A stretch of DNA of 21,570 nt from Nitriliruptorales bacterium (GTDB lineage Bacteria > Actinomycetota > Nitriliruptoria > Euzebyales > Egibacteraceae). The stretch lies in NCBI GenBank assembly GCA_007126835.1, contig SLAO01000080.1:1-21570 (forward strand), in the 5' to 3' direction. Of the stretch, positions 15,081 through 21,419 are shown one piece after another; the stretch's first letter is position 1, and each line of letters begins with the position of its first letter. A program made the translations under genes and the position numbers. The notes under the pieces were generated by a model. That model saw only the letters and a list, made by a program, of their open reading frames with translations. It had not been told where the DNA came from and did no database searches.

Positions 15081-15431
15081 TCAGTGCCAGCCGCCCCAGC
15101 GGCGGTAGGGATCGGGTGGGGCGTCGGGCGCACGGTCGGGTTCGCCGGGCTGGGACGGGCGGTCGCGGGGCTGTGCTGCCATCCGCGCGATGTCGTCCTC
15201 CATGTTGCGGATGCGCTCGAGTAGCTCGGCCAGAGCGCGGGCCGCCCACGCGGCCAGCCGCAGCGCGGCGCCAGCCACGAAGGTCAGCAGCCAAGCCACC
15301 ACCGCGAAGGCCTCCTCGCCCCCTCGGAACAACAGCCCGCCGGCCACGACTCCCGCGATGCCCGCCGCGTACACCAGCGCCTCGGCCACCCGGGCGGCGA
15401 CCAGCAGCTCGCGTGTCTTGACGTGCTCCAT
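15081..15431 (-). CDS. Small predicted membrane protein of unknown function
   Basis: I do not recognise this 116-residue protein. Residues about 11-35 and 42-64 are hydrophobic and probably form two membrane helices separated by a short loop RGGEE. Then follows an amphipathic segment (65-87, ALAELLERIRNMEDDIARMA) that may be a short coiled coil. The C-terminus (88-116) is a proline- and aspartate-rich tail ending PDPYRRWGGWH. The start at 15429-15431 is preceded by GGGAGGGG on the minus strand, five or six bases away. It points towards glyS and is divergent from the dGTPase-like gene, sharing a 408 bp space with it. Codon use matches its neighbours. Confidence 0.7.
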   Translation of the reverse strand: MEHVKTRELLVAARVAEALVYAAGIAGVVAGGLLFRGGEEAFAVVAWLLTFVAGAALRLAAWAARALAELLERIRNMEDDIARMAAQPRDRPSQPGEPDRAPDAPPDPYRRWGGWH

Positions 15432-15549
15432 CGCCCCTCCCGCGTGAGGATCTCTTGTTGCTACGCGTCCCGGCTGGCCCGCCGGCCTGCACCCCATGGT
15501 GCCCCGGGTGCGGGACGCTGACCCGCCTGCAGGTGAGGTGACGCGCTCC

Positions 15550-15612
15550 TTGCGTCGCACGACGTTGCGATTCCGACGTCCTAGCACGTCGCAAACGCAA
15601 CCTCGTGCGCAA
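15550..15612. repeat. Imperfect inverted repeat of TTGCG/CGCAA boxes
   Basis: CGCACGACGTTGCG (15556-15569) is complementary to CGCAACCTCGTGCG (15596-15609) with one mismatch. Inside, GACGT (15575-15579) pairs with ACGTC (15586-15590). Outer TTGCG (15550-15554) and GCGCAA (15607-15612) extend the symmetry with a small offset. It could be an operator for a dimeric regulator or an RNA hairpin. It is at the centre of a divergent promoter space. Confidence 0.6.
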
Positions 15613-15647
15613 CGCGGGGTCAACTGCTCCCGAGCGCCGAGGTTGCG

Positions 15648-15727
15648 CCGCACGCCCCGCACCACGCGACCCGCCGCGCCACGCGACCCACCTCGACCCG
15701 CACGCCCCGCACCACGCGACCCGCCGC
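15648..15727. repeat. 30 bp direct repeat with 50 bp period
   Basis: The 30 bp sequence beginning CCGCACGCCCCGCACCACGC occurs at 15648-15677 and again, identical, at 15698-15727. The 20 bp between the copies and the bases after the second copy are loosely similar (CGACCCACCTCGAC versus CGACCCGCCTCGAC), so this looks like a decayed 50 bp tandem array. Confidence 0.75.
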
Positions 15728-15826
15728 TCCGCCGCGACCCGCCTCGACGCCCTGCACGGCCTGCCGGCCCTGCACGTCCCGCACGACTCTGGTCCCTTAT
15801 CCCATGACCGAGCCGGTGCCCGATGC

Positions 15827-15832
15827 TACGAT
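15827..15832 (+). promoter_or_regulatory. Probable leaderless -10 box for the dGTPase-like gene
   Basis: TACGAT at 15827-15832 is followed by seven bases (CCGGTTC) and then GTG 15840. The predicted transcription start coincides with the GTG. This supports GTG 15840 over the in-frame ATG 15804, whose extra 12 residues would lie upstream of the promoter. Confidence 0.5.
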
Positions 15833-15839
15833 CCGGTTC

Positions 15840-16871
15840 GTGGGAGGACGTCCGGGCATTCGCGAACGTGCCGAGGAGATCGAGCGCGCGAGTCTGTCGA
15901 CGTGGGCCGCGCTCGCGGGGGAGAGCAAGGGACGGGACCGGCACGAGGAGCCGGACCCGATCCGAACCGCTTTCCAGCAGGACCGCGACCGCATCCTCCA
16001 CTGCGACGCCTTCGCTCGGCTCGGCGGTAAGGCCGACACGTTCGTGCCCGCAGAAGCGCGGGCGCCCCACCGGGGCTGGCGCACCCGGCTGTCGCACACG
16101 CTGGCGGCCACCCAACTCGCCCGCACCCTCGCCCGAGGGTTGCGGCTCAACGAGGACCTCGCCGAGGCCGTGGCCAGCGGCCATGCCCTCGGTGCCCCCC
16201 CGTTTGGTCCCGCCGGCGTCGAGGCGCTGACCGAGGTCCTCGGCTCGCCGTTCTCGGTTGGGGAGCAGAGCCTGCGGACCGTCGAGCGGCTCGAGCGCCG
16301 CGGCCGAGGGCTGAACCTGACGTGGGAGGTCCGCGACGGCATCCTCCACCACGGCGAGCGTGGCGCCGCGTCCACGCTGGAAGGGCAAGTGGCTGCCTTG
16401 GCGGTGCGGTTGGCCGAGTTGCTGCACGGCCTGGCGGCGGCGCTGCAAGCCGGTGTCGTCCAGCTCGACGACGTGCCGCTGCGCGTGCGCACTGGATTGG
16501 GCACCGACCACGGTCGCCGGGTGGCCACGGTGGTCGAGGACGTGGTCGCCACCTCCGCCGACCGCCCGGAGATCGCGGCGAGTCCCACCGTCGCAGGGCT
16601 GCTGAGCGAGCTCGAGGCGTTCCTCGACGCTGCCGTCCACGAGCGGTCCGCAGCACAGGCCGAGGCCGACCGCGCGGTGCACTGCCTGCAAAGCCTCGCG
16701 ATCTTCTACCGCACACGGGTCGCACCCGACCCCGACCGCGCCACCACGGAGGACACCGACGGGTCCGACATCCAGACGTCGGTCGTCGACCATCTCGTCG
16801 GGGCGACCGACAGCGAGATCGGCGAGGCGTTCACCTCGACCTTCCGGCCGTCAGGGCACGCCGACGCCTGA
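15840..16871 (+). CDS. dGTPase-family (HD superfamily) protein with catalytic residues lost, probable pseudoenzyme
   Basis: A 343-residue homologue of deoxyguanosinetriphosphate triphosphohydrolase, in the slot before dnaG and rpoD where actinobacteria keep dgt. Scaffold motifs remain: IRTAFQQDRDRILHCDAFARL (41-61), RTRLSHTL (81-88), LNEDLAEAV (103-111), EQSLR (142-146) and LNLTWEVRDGILHH (158-171). Active members have GHDLGHxPFGHAGE; this one has GHALGAPPFGPAGV, so the HD aspartate is A116 and two histidines are gone. The GFEHN segment is replaced by PFSVG. The later ADRIAYxxHD is AVRLAELLHG, so the second metal aspartate is V189. H86 and H115 alone cannot hold the metals. The frame is intact and codon use normal, so it is not a decaying pseudogene. 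A regulatory or structural role is inferred. GTG 15840 is chosen from the adjacent -10 box. Confidence 0.82.
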   Translation: MGGRPGIRERAEEIERASLSTWAALAGESKGRDRHEEPDPIRTAFQQDRDRILHCDAFARLGGKADTFVPAEARAPHRGWRTRLSHTLAATQLARTLARGLRLNEDLAEAVASGHALGAPPFGPAGVEALTEVLGSPFSVGEQSLRTVERLERRGRGLNLTWEVRDGILHHGERGAASTLEGQVAALAVRLAELLHGLAAALQAGVVQLDDVPLRVRTGLGTDHGRRVATVVEDVVATSADRPEIAASPTVAGLLSELEAFLDAAVHERSAAQAEADRAVHCLQSLAIFYRTRVAPDPDRATTEDTDGSDIQTSVVDHLVGATDSEIGEAFTSTFRPSGHADA

Positions 16872-16947
16872 CGACGCGCGGCCGGCTTCAGTTGCGGCAG
16901 CCGTGCACAGTCGGCTCGTGGCCCACACCCGTCGTGCTCTCGACTCG

Positions 16948-16953
16948 TACACT
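16948..16953 (+). promoter_or_regulatory. Possible -10 box for dnaG
   Basis: TACACT at 16948-16953 matches the TANNNT -10 form in the 108 bp gap between the dGTPase-like gene and dnaG. It predicts a leader of about 20 nt carrying the ribosome site AAAGGGG (16969-16975) before GTG 16980. No clear -35 was found. Confidence 0.4.
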
Positions 16954-16979
16954 CGCACCCGCGGCACGAAAGGGGACCG

Positions 16980-18824
16980 GTGGCTGGGCGAATCAGCGAC
17001 GCCGACATCCAGGCCCTGCGCGAACGCGCGGACATCGCCGCAGTTGTCGGTGACTACACGGCGCTAAAGCGGGCGGGTACCCGCCTGAAGGGCCTGTGCC
17101 CGTTCCACTCCGAGCGCACGCCCTCGTTCACCGTCGACCAGGCACGAGGGCTGTACCACTGCTTCGGCTGCGACGAGGGCGGCGACGTCTACGGCTTCCT
17201 CATGCGCGTCGAGGCGCTGAGCTTCCCAGAGGCCGTCGAGCGACTGGCGCGGCTGACCGGCTACGAGCTGACCTACGAGGAGCTGTCGCCCGGCCAGCGC
17301 CGGGCGCTAGGGCGGCGCACGCGTCTGACCGACTGCGTGGGAGAGGCGGCGAGCTACTTCCACGCGCTGTTGTTCGAGGAGCAAGGCGCTGCCGCGCGCG
17401 ACTACCTCAAGCAGCGCGGGCTGAGCCGGGAGCACGCCGAGCACTTCCGCATCGGGTGGGCCCCTGACCGCTGGGACGCGCTGGTGCGGCACCTATCCGG
17501 TCAAGGGTTCAGCCAGGACGAGATCGCCGCCGCCGGGCTGGCGAGCAAGGGTGCGCGGGGGCTGATCGATCGCTTCCGCGGGCGGGTGGTGTTTCCCATC
17601 TTCGACGCCGGCGGCCGCGACGTCGTCGCGTTCGGCGGTCGGATCCTGCCCACGGTCGAGCTGCAGACCGGCCCCCGCGACGGGGAGGCGCCGAAGTACA
17701 TCAACTCGCCCGAGAGCGAGGTCTACACCAAGTCCAAGATCCTCTACGGTCTGAACTGGGCCCGCGCCGAAGTCCAGCGCCGGGACACCGTGCTCGTCGT
17801 CGAGGGCTACATGGACGTCATCGGCCTGCATGTCGCCGGGGTGCGCCACGCGGTTGCCACCTGCGGGACGTCGCTGACCGCCGAGCACTTCCGTCTCGTG
17901 GAGAAGTTCGCGCGCCGGGTGGTATTGGCTCTCGACGCCGACGACGCCGGCTTCGCAGCCGCCGACCGAGCCCGGGCCCTGGCCGAGGAGGCGGGCATCC
18001 GCGAGGTGGGCGTGCTGCCGCTGCCTGCTGACACCGACCCCGCCGACTTGGCTAGCGAGGGAACTGACGCCGTCGAGCGCGCCCTCGGCGGCATCCAGAC
18101 CGCGGTGGAGTTTCAGATCGGGCATCTGATGCGCGGCGCGGACACCTCGACGCCCGAGGGGCAGATCGAGGCGTACCGGCAGACGTTCCCGTTGCTCGCG
18201 CGCATCGCCGATCGGGCCTTGCGCTACCGCTACGTGCGCGACGTCGTCGCCCCGGTGGTGCGGCTGTCTGCGGATCGGATCGAAGCCGAGCTGGACCAAG
18301 AGACATCTCGCCAGGCGCACGCGCCGGCGGCCCTCGTGCCCGCCGGCCCCGCGCCGGGTGCCGACCCCGGGCTGCCCCGTGACCCGCAGCTGCGCCTTGA
18401 GCGCCAGGTGCTGCAGGTGGCCCTGCAGCTTCCCGAGCTCCTGCCCGCGGAGTGGCACGAGGTCGACGAGGACTGCTTCACCGCGGCGGCGTCCAAGACG
18501 CTGCTCGCCGCCCTCCGGGCGACCCCCGACGGCAGCCTCGACGCCGTGCTCGACCGCTTGCCCGACGACGACGCACGCACCCGCGTTCGGCGACTCGCGC
18601 TCGCGGAGCTGACCGTCGATCCTGACGAGTCTGCCGTGTCGGAACTGATCGGCCGGTTGCGGGCCCGGGCGATCGATCGTCGAATCACCGAGATCGTCGA
18701 GCGTTTGACCGCCGGCGCGGAACAGCTCACGACCGAAGAGCGCCGCCGGCTGAGCGCCGAGCACTACGATCTGCGCCGTCAGCGCGACGCGATCGTCGAG
18801 GGGAGGCACGCCGCGCGCTTGTAG
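16980..18824 (+). CDS. dnaG: DNA primase DnaG
   Basis: DnaG makes the RNA primers for chromosome replication and binds the replicative helicase through its C-terminus. It has 614 residues, normal for the family. The CHC2 zinc-binding domain has C40-P-F-H43 and C61-F-G-C64. The catalytic core includes PKYINSPES and the TOPRIM motifs E275 (VEGYMDV) and D319-A-D321-D322 (LALDADDAG). The C-terminal helicase-interaction part (about 440-614) is divergent and helical. GTG 16980 has AAAGGGG at 16969-16975. The gene precedes the principal sigma factor by 14 bp, the macromolecular synthesis operon arrangement, so primase and sigma factor are probably co-transcribed. Confidence 0.96.
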   Translation: MAGRISDADIQALRERADIAAVVGDYTALKRAGTRLKGLCPFHSERTPSFTVDQARGLYHCFGCDEGGDVYGFLMRVEALSFPEAVERLARLTGYELTYEELSPGQRRALGRRTRLTDCVGEAASYFHALLFEEQGAAARDYLKQRGLSREHAEHFRIGWAPDRWDALVRHLSGQGFSQDEIAAAGLASKGARGLIDRFRGRVVFPIFDAGGRDVVAFGGRILPTVELQTGPRDGEAPKYINSPESEVYTKSKILYGLNWARAEVQRRDTVLVVEGYMDVIGLHVAGVRHAVATCGTSLTAEHFRLVEKFARRVVLALDADDAGFAAADRARALAEEAGIREVGVLPLPADTDPADLASEGTDAVERALGGIQTAVEFQIGHLMRGADTSTPEGQIEAYRQTFPLLARIADRALRYRYVRDVVAPVVRLSADRIEAELDQETSRQAHAPAALVPAGPAPGADPGLPRDPQLRLERQVLQVALQLPELLPAEWHEVDEDCFTAAASKTLLAALRATPDGSLDAVLDRLPDDDARTRVRRLALAELTVDPDESAVSELIGRLRARAIDRRITEIVERLTAGAEQLTTEERRRLSAEHYDLRRQRDAIVEGRHAARL

Positions 18825-18838
18825 CGCGGCGAACTGCG

Positions 18839-19900
18839 ATGGACACGTCGGGCAGCCGTCGACCGCAGGGCAGTGGCGCCCCGCCTGTCGAGCCGGTGCC
18901 CGACAGCCCGCAACCCCTGGACGAAGCCGCGACAGCGCCGCGCGCTGAGCGGGGCGCCCTGCGCGGCGGAGAGGATCTGGGCGGCGTCGGCGACCCGGTG
19001 CGCCGTTATCTCGACGAGATCGGGCGGGTGCCTCTGCTGACCCCCGAAGAGGAGGTTGACCTGGCCAAGCGCACCGACGCGGGAGCGGAGGCCGAGGCGA
19101 TGCTCGCCGCCGACGACGGCCGGCTCGACGTGGCCGTCCGTCAGCGCCTGCGCCGGATCGAGCGGGGCGGGGAGCTGGCCAAGCGCCGGCTCGTCGAGGC
19201 CAACCTCCGGCTCGTCGTGTCGATCGCCAAACGCCACATCGGGCGCGGCCTGACACTGCTCGACTTGATCCAGGAGGGCAACCTCGGCCTCATCCGCGCG
19301 GTGGACAAGTTCGACTACACGCGCGGCTACAAGTTCTCGACGTACGCGACGTGGTGGATCCGCCAGGCGATCAGCCGCGCGATCGCCGATCAGGCCCGCA
19401 CGATCCGCATCCCGGTGCACATGGTCGAGCTGATCCATCGGGTCACGCGCACGCAGCGGCAGCTACTCCAGCAGCTGGGTCGGGAGCCGACCATCACCGA
19501 GATCGCCGCCGCCGTCGAGCTGCCCCCCGAGCGCGTCCGGGAGGTTCAGCGGCTTGCCCTCGACCCGGTCAGCCTCGAGAGCCCCGTCGGCGAGGAGGAC
19601 GAGTCGAGCCTGGCCGACTTCATCGAGGACACCGAGGCGATCGTGCCGGCCGAGGCCGCCAGCTTCGTGCTTCTCCGCGAGCAGCTCGCGGGCATCCTGC
19701 ACACCCTGAGCGACCGTGAGCAGAGCGTGCTGCGCCTGCGCTTCGGGATGGACGACGGGCTGCCGCGCACGCTGGAAGAGGTCGGCGAAGAGTTCGGCAT
19801 CACCCGCGAGCGCGTGCGGCAGATCGAAGCGAAGACGCTGTCGAAGCTGCGCCACCCCTCCCGCGCGCAGAAGCTGCGCGGCTACCTCGACGGGATCTAG
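18839..19900 (+). CDS. rpoD: RNA polymerase principal sigma factor (RpoD/SigA, HrdB type)
   Basis: The housekeeping sigma-70 factor that directs RNA polymerase to most promoters. It has 353 residues with a short, divergent, Pro/Ala/Gly-rich N-terminus (1-55) in place of a long region 1.1. Region 1.2 is DPVRRYLDEIGRVPLLTPEEE. Region 2 includes RLVEANLRLVVSIAKRHIGR, LLDLIQEGNLGLIRAVDKFD and the -10-reading YKFSTYATWWIRQAI. Region 3 includes PVHMVELIHRV, and region 4.2 is TLEEVGEEFGITRERVRQIE. ATG 18839 has no recognisable ribosome site, so translation may be coupled to dnaG, or the start may lie further in; the conserved part begins near residue 51. The stop is three bases from the convergent YtxH-like gene's stop. 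Confidence 0.95.
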   Translation: MDTSGSRRPQGSGAPPVEPVPDSPQPLDEAATAPRAERGALRGGEDLGGVGDPVRRYLDEIGRVPLLTPEEEVDLAKRTDAGAEAEAMLAADDGRLDVAVRQRLRRIERGGELAKRRLVEANLRLVVSIAKRHIGRGLTLLDLIQEGNLGLIRAVDKFDYTRGYKFSTYATWWIRQAISRAIADQARTIRIPVHMVELIHRVTRTQRQLLQQLGREPTITEIAAAVELPPERVREVQRLALDPVSLESPVGEEDESSLADFIEDTEAIVPAEAASFVLLREQLAGILHTLSDREQSVLRLRFGMDDGLPRTLEEVGEEFGITRERVRQIEAKTLSKLRHPSRAQKLRGYLDGI

Positions 19901-19903
19901 CGG

Positions 19904-20188
19904 CTACGCGCCCGAGGGGCCCGAGGAGCCCGAAGAGCCCTCGTCCCCCTCGTGGAGTCGGTCCGTGATTTTCGTGACGCCCTCGGTGGCTTTGTCCTCG
20001 AGGACCTTGCCCGCCCGGCCGGCGACCTGGCGCACCTCCGCACCGACCTGCTGAGCCGGTTGGGAGCGCGCAAGATTCCGCGACCATGCGGAGATCTGCT
20101 CGTATCGCTGGCGCCCGGCCCGCGCGCCCAAGATGTAGCCGATCATCCCGCCAAGGAGTAGGCCCAGTCGGAAGCTGAACAAACGCAT
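19904..20188 (-). CDS. YtxH-domain-like small membrane protein
   Basis: A 94-residue protein. An N-terminal membrane segment (8-22) with the glycine zipper pattern LGLLLGGMIGYILGARAGRQ is followed by RYEQI, as in actinobacterial YtxH-like proteins. An amphipathic helix (45-78) follows, then a low-complexity Gly/Ser tail GDEGSSGSSGPSGA. YtxH relatives are stress-associated but have no defined biochemical role. I choose ATG 20186-20188: AGAGG lies nine bases upstream, while the earlier GTG (20192-20194) is only three bases from it. It is convergent with rpoD with almost no gap. The coding tail may also supply a terminator hairpin (CGAGGGG 19913-19919 with CCCCTCG 19946-19952). Confidence 0.75.
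   Translation of the reverse strand: MRLFSFRLGLLLGGMIGYILGARAGRQRYEQISAWSRNLARSQPAQQVGAEVRQVAGRAGKVLEDKATEGVTKITDRLHEGDEGSSGSSGPSGA
19913..19952. terminator. Possible bidirectional hairpin at the rpoD/YtxH-like junction
   Basis: CGAGGGG (19913-19919) is complementary to CCCCTCG (19946-19952), with GAGG/CCTC pairing possible inside the loop. It lies within the end of the YtxH-like coding sequence, just past the rpoD stop. There is no T-run on either side, so intrinsic termination is uncertain. Confidence 0.25.
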
Positions 20189-20239
20189 TTGCACGATCCT
20201 CTCCGCCGCTTGGATGCTGCGGGGGTCCTATCCGTCTGC

Positions 20240-20257
20240 GCAGGTTCTCACACCTGC
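20240..20257 (-). terminator. Hairpin downstream of tRNA-Asn
   Basis: GCAGGT (20240-20245) pairs with ACCTGC (20252-20257) around a six-base loop, about 15 nt after the 3' end of tRNA-Asn on the minus strand. Flanking GTC (20234-20236) and GGAC (20263-20266) may extend the stem imperfectly. No U-tract follows. It may be a processing or termination structure in the 83 bp between the tRNA and the YtxH-like start. Confidence 0.3.
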
Positions 20258-20271
20258 AGAGCGGACGAACG

Positions 20272-20347
20272 TGGCTCCGGGGGCCGGGCTCGAACCGGCG
20301 ACCCTCTGATTAACAGTCAGATGCTCTGCCAACTGAGCTACCCCGGA
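20272..20347 (-). tRNA. tRNA-Asn(GTT)
   Basis: The minus strand folds as a 76-nt tRNA including an encoded CCA. The acceptor stem TCCGGGG pairs with CCCCGGA, discriminator G. The D arm is GTAGCTCAGTTGGCAGAGC, the anticodon loop is CTGTTAA with anticodon GTT (Asn), and the T arm is GCCGG-TTCGAGC-CCGGC. A TATCGT box (complement of 20359-20364) lies 11 nt upstream and may be its promoter. It is downstream of and co-oriented with the HTH/LAGLIDADG-like gene (36 bp gap). Confidence 0.96.
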
Positions 20348-20383
20348 AGGACGATGCAACGATACCAGCGGCCGCCAAGCCGT

Positions 20384-21052
20384 TCATGGGCGCCCGCCCG
20401 TTGCCTGTGGGGACAGCAGGGCGGCGACCAGTCCCATGACGGCGCGATGGGCGGTTGCCGACCCGTATGTCACGGTCAGGCACCCGTGTTCGTGCTTGTT
20501 GTGCCGGATCCCTACGTCTGGCACCGCGCGATAGGGCTTGGTGAACTGCTCGGAGGGGATGCCGGTTACCTCGCTCCACCATGCCGTGGCCGCGGCAAGA
20601 TCCAGCCCGTCGTGGAGGTAGAGCCGGCAACGAAAGCGGCTCTCGTCGGGTTCGAAGAAGCGGCGAAACCACCGACAGAACAGGCTGATGAAGCGCGGAT
20701 CACTGTTGGCCAACGAGACTCGGCCATCGCGCTTGGCGCCCTCGCCGGCATACAGGGCGGTGCCTGCGATGAGCAGGTCACGGTCGGACAGCCTCGAGAT
20801 GGTCTCGAGGCCGGCTTGGTGCAGCGCGGCGATCTCGGCCGCTTTGCGCCGCGCCAGCACGTTGGGCCGGCGCGCACGAGCCGTGGCCGACTCCCGCGGC
20901 CGGTCCCGTGGGTCGAACGCCACGTCGCGCACCCACACCGAAACCGAGCTCTTGGCCACGCCGAGCTCGGTGGCGATGCTCTGCAGCGTCCACGCCTGGG
21001 CCCGCAGCTCGCGCGCCCGCTCTCGCTCCGCCAGCTTGCCCCGGTATCCCAT
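20384..21052 (-). CDS. HTH domain plus LAGLIDADG-like protein (unknown function)
   Basis: A 222-residue protein with two parts. Residues about 8-43 form a homeodomain-like helix-turn-helix (RELRAQAWTLQSIATELGVA, then KSSVSVWV). A basic linker follows (50-72). Residues about 92-215 resemble a LAGLIDADG-type fold: LLIAGTALYAGEGAKRDG (93-110) with acidic E104, NSDPRFISLFCRWFRRFF, and late GIRHNKHEHGCLTVTYGSATAHRAVMGLV. Similar HTH-plus-LYxAEG proteins are scattered in actinobacterial genomes and are often left hypothetical. I cannot say whether it is an active endonuclease, a domesticated regulator or a WhiA-like DNA-binding relative. GGAGGG lies three bases before the start at 21050-21052. It sits between two tRNA genes. 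Confidence 0.65.
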   Translation of the reverse strand: MGYRGKLAERERARELRAQAWTLQSIATELGVAKSSVSVWVRDVAFDPRDRPRESATARARRPNVLARRKAAEIAALHQAGLETISRLSDRDLLIAGTALYAGEGAKRDGRVSLANSDPRFISLFCRWFRRFFEPDESRFRCRLYLHDGLDLAAATAWWSEVTGIPSEQFTKPYRAVPDVGIRHNKHEHGCLTVTYGSATAHRAVMGLVAALLSPQATGGRP

Positions 21053-21188
21053 CGGCCCTCCGATCGAACAGGAGTTCTATTACGCTGAGAGTACCCCGAC
21101 CATGTGACCGCCAGGGCCGGGTATCCACAACCCGTTGCTGGCTATCCGGCGGGGCGTTGCGGCTGCCGGTGGGCTAGCCTCCCGGCCA
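21053..21188. promoter_or_regulatory. Divergent spacer between the HTH/LAGLIDADG-like gene and tRNA-Ile
   Basis: This 136 bp space contains a locally AT-richer patch (about 21066-21100) that on the minus strand includes TAATAG, a possible -10 for the HTH/LAGLIDADG-like gene. On the plus strand TAGCCT (21175-21180) is eight bases before the tRNA 5' end and repeats the hexamer seen before recO and the DUF433 gene. No -35 boxes are convincing. Confidence 0.4.
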
Positions 21189-21261
<73 letters not shown>

Positions 21262-21419
21262 CGGGCGTGGTTCGCTGGTCGGTGACTCGGTGCCACGGCA
21301 CTGTACGGGCAAGGTGCTCCGTGACAACTGTCGGCCGGGGTTCGCGTGTGGGGAGTGGCGGGTTCCCCACGTGAGGCGGTCCGGGGCTAGCCTGACCGTC
21401 GGCTGAGGGTAGGAGCGGT
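21262..21419 (+). promoter_or_regulatory. Spacer with hairpin and promoter for the DUF433 gene
   Basis: CGTGTGGGGA (21345-21354) pairs with TCCCCACGTG (21364-21373), ten base pairs with two G-T wobbles and a nine-base loop. It could end the tRNA transcript or act as an operator. TAGCCT (21388-21393) is a -10 box 15 bp further on, and the ribosome site AGGAG (21411-21415) precedes ATG 21420. A hairpin right before the promoter would suit autoregulation by an antitoxin, but that is inference. Confidence 0.45.

Larger units (their letters stand above)
15432..15839. promoter_or_regulatory. 408 bp divergent spacer with a large palindrome and C-rich repeats
   Basis: This gene-poor stretch separates the minus-strand small membrane protein and the plus-strand dGTPase-like gene. 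Near its middle is an imperfect palindrome (15550-15612) made of TTGCG/CGCAA boxes. From about 15648 to 15780 the plus strand is strongly C-biased and contains a 30 bp sequence repeated with a 50 bp period. The promoter of the dGTPase-like gene lies at the right end (TACGAT 15827-15832). Open frames in this stretch lack ribosome sites and family similarity, and I do not call them genes. Confidence 0.55.

Noticed and set aside
15804..15839. ATG 15804 as start of the dGTPase-like gene
   Set aside because: The 12 extra residues are not family-like, there is no ribosome site, and they would include the TACGAT box placed seven bases before GTG 15840.
15432..16793. A long minus-strand open frame continuing upstream of the small membrane protein
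   Set aside because: It runs antisense through the dGTPase-like gene and the repeat-rich spacer. The membrane protein has its own ribosome site and ATG at 15429-15431, and open antisense frames are expected at this GC content.
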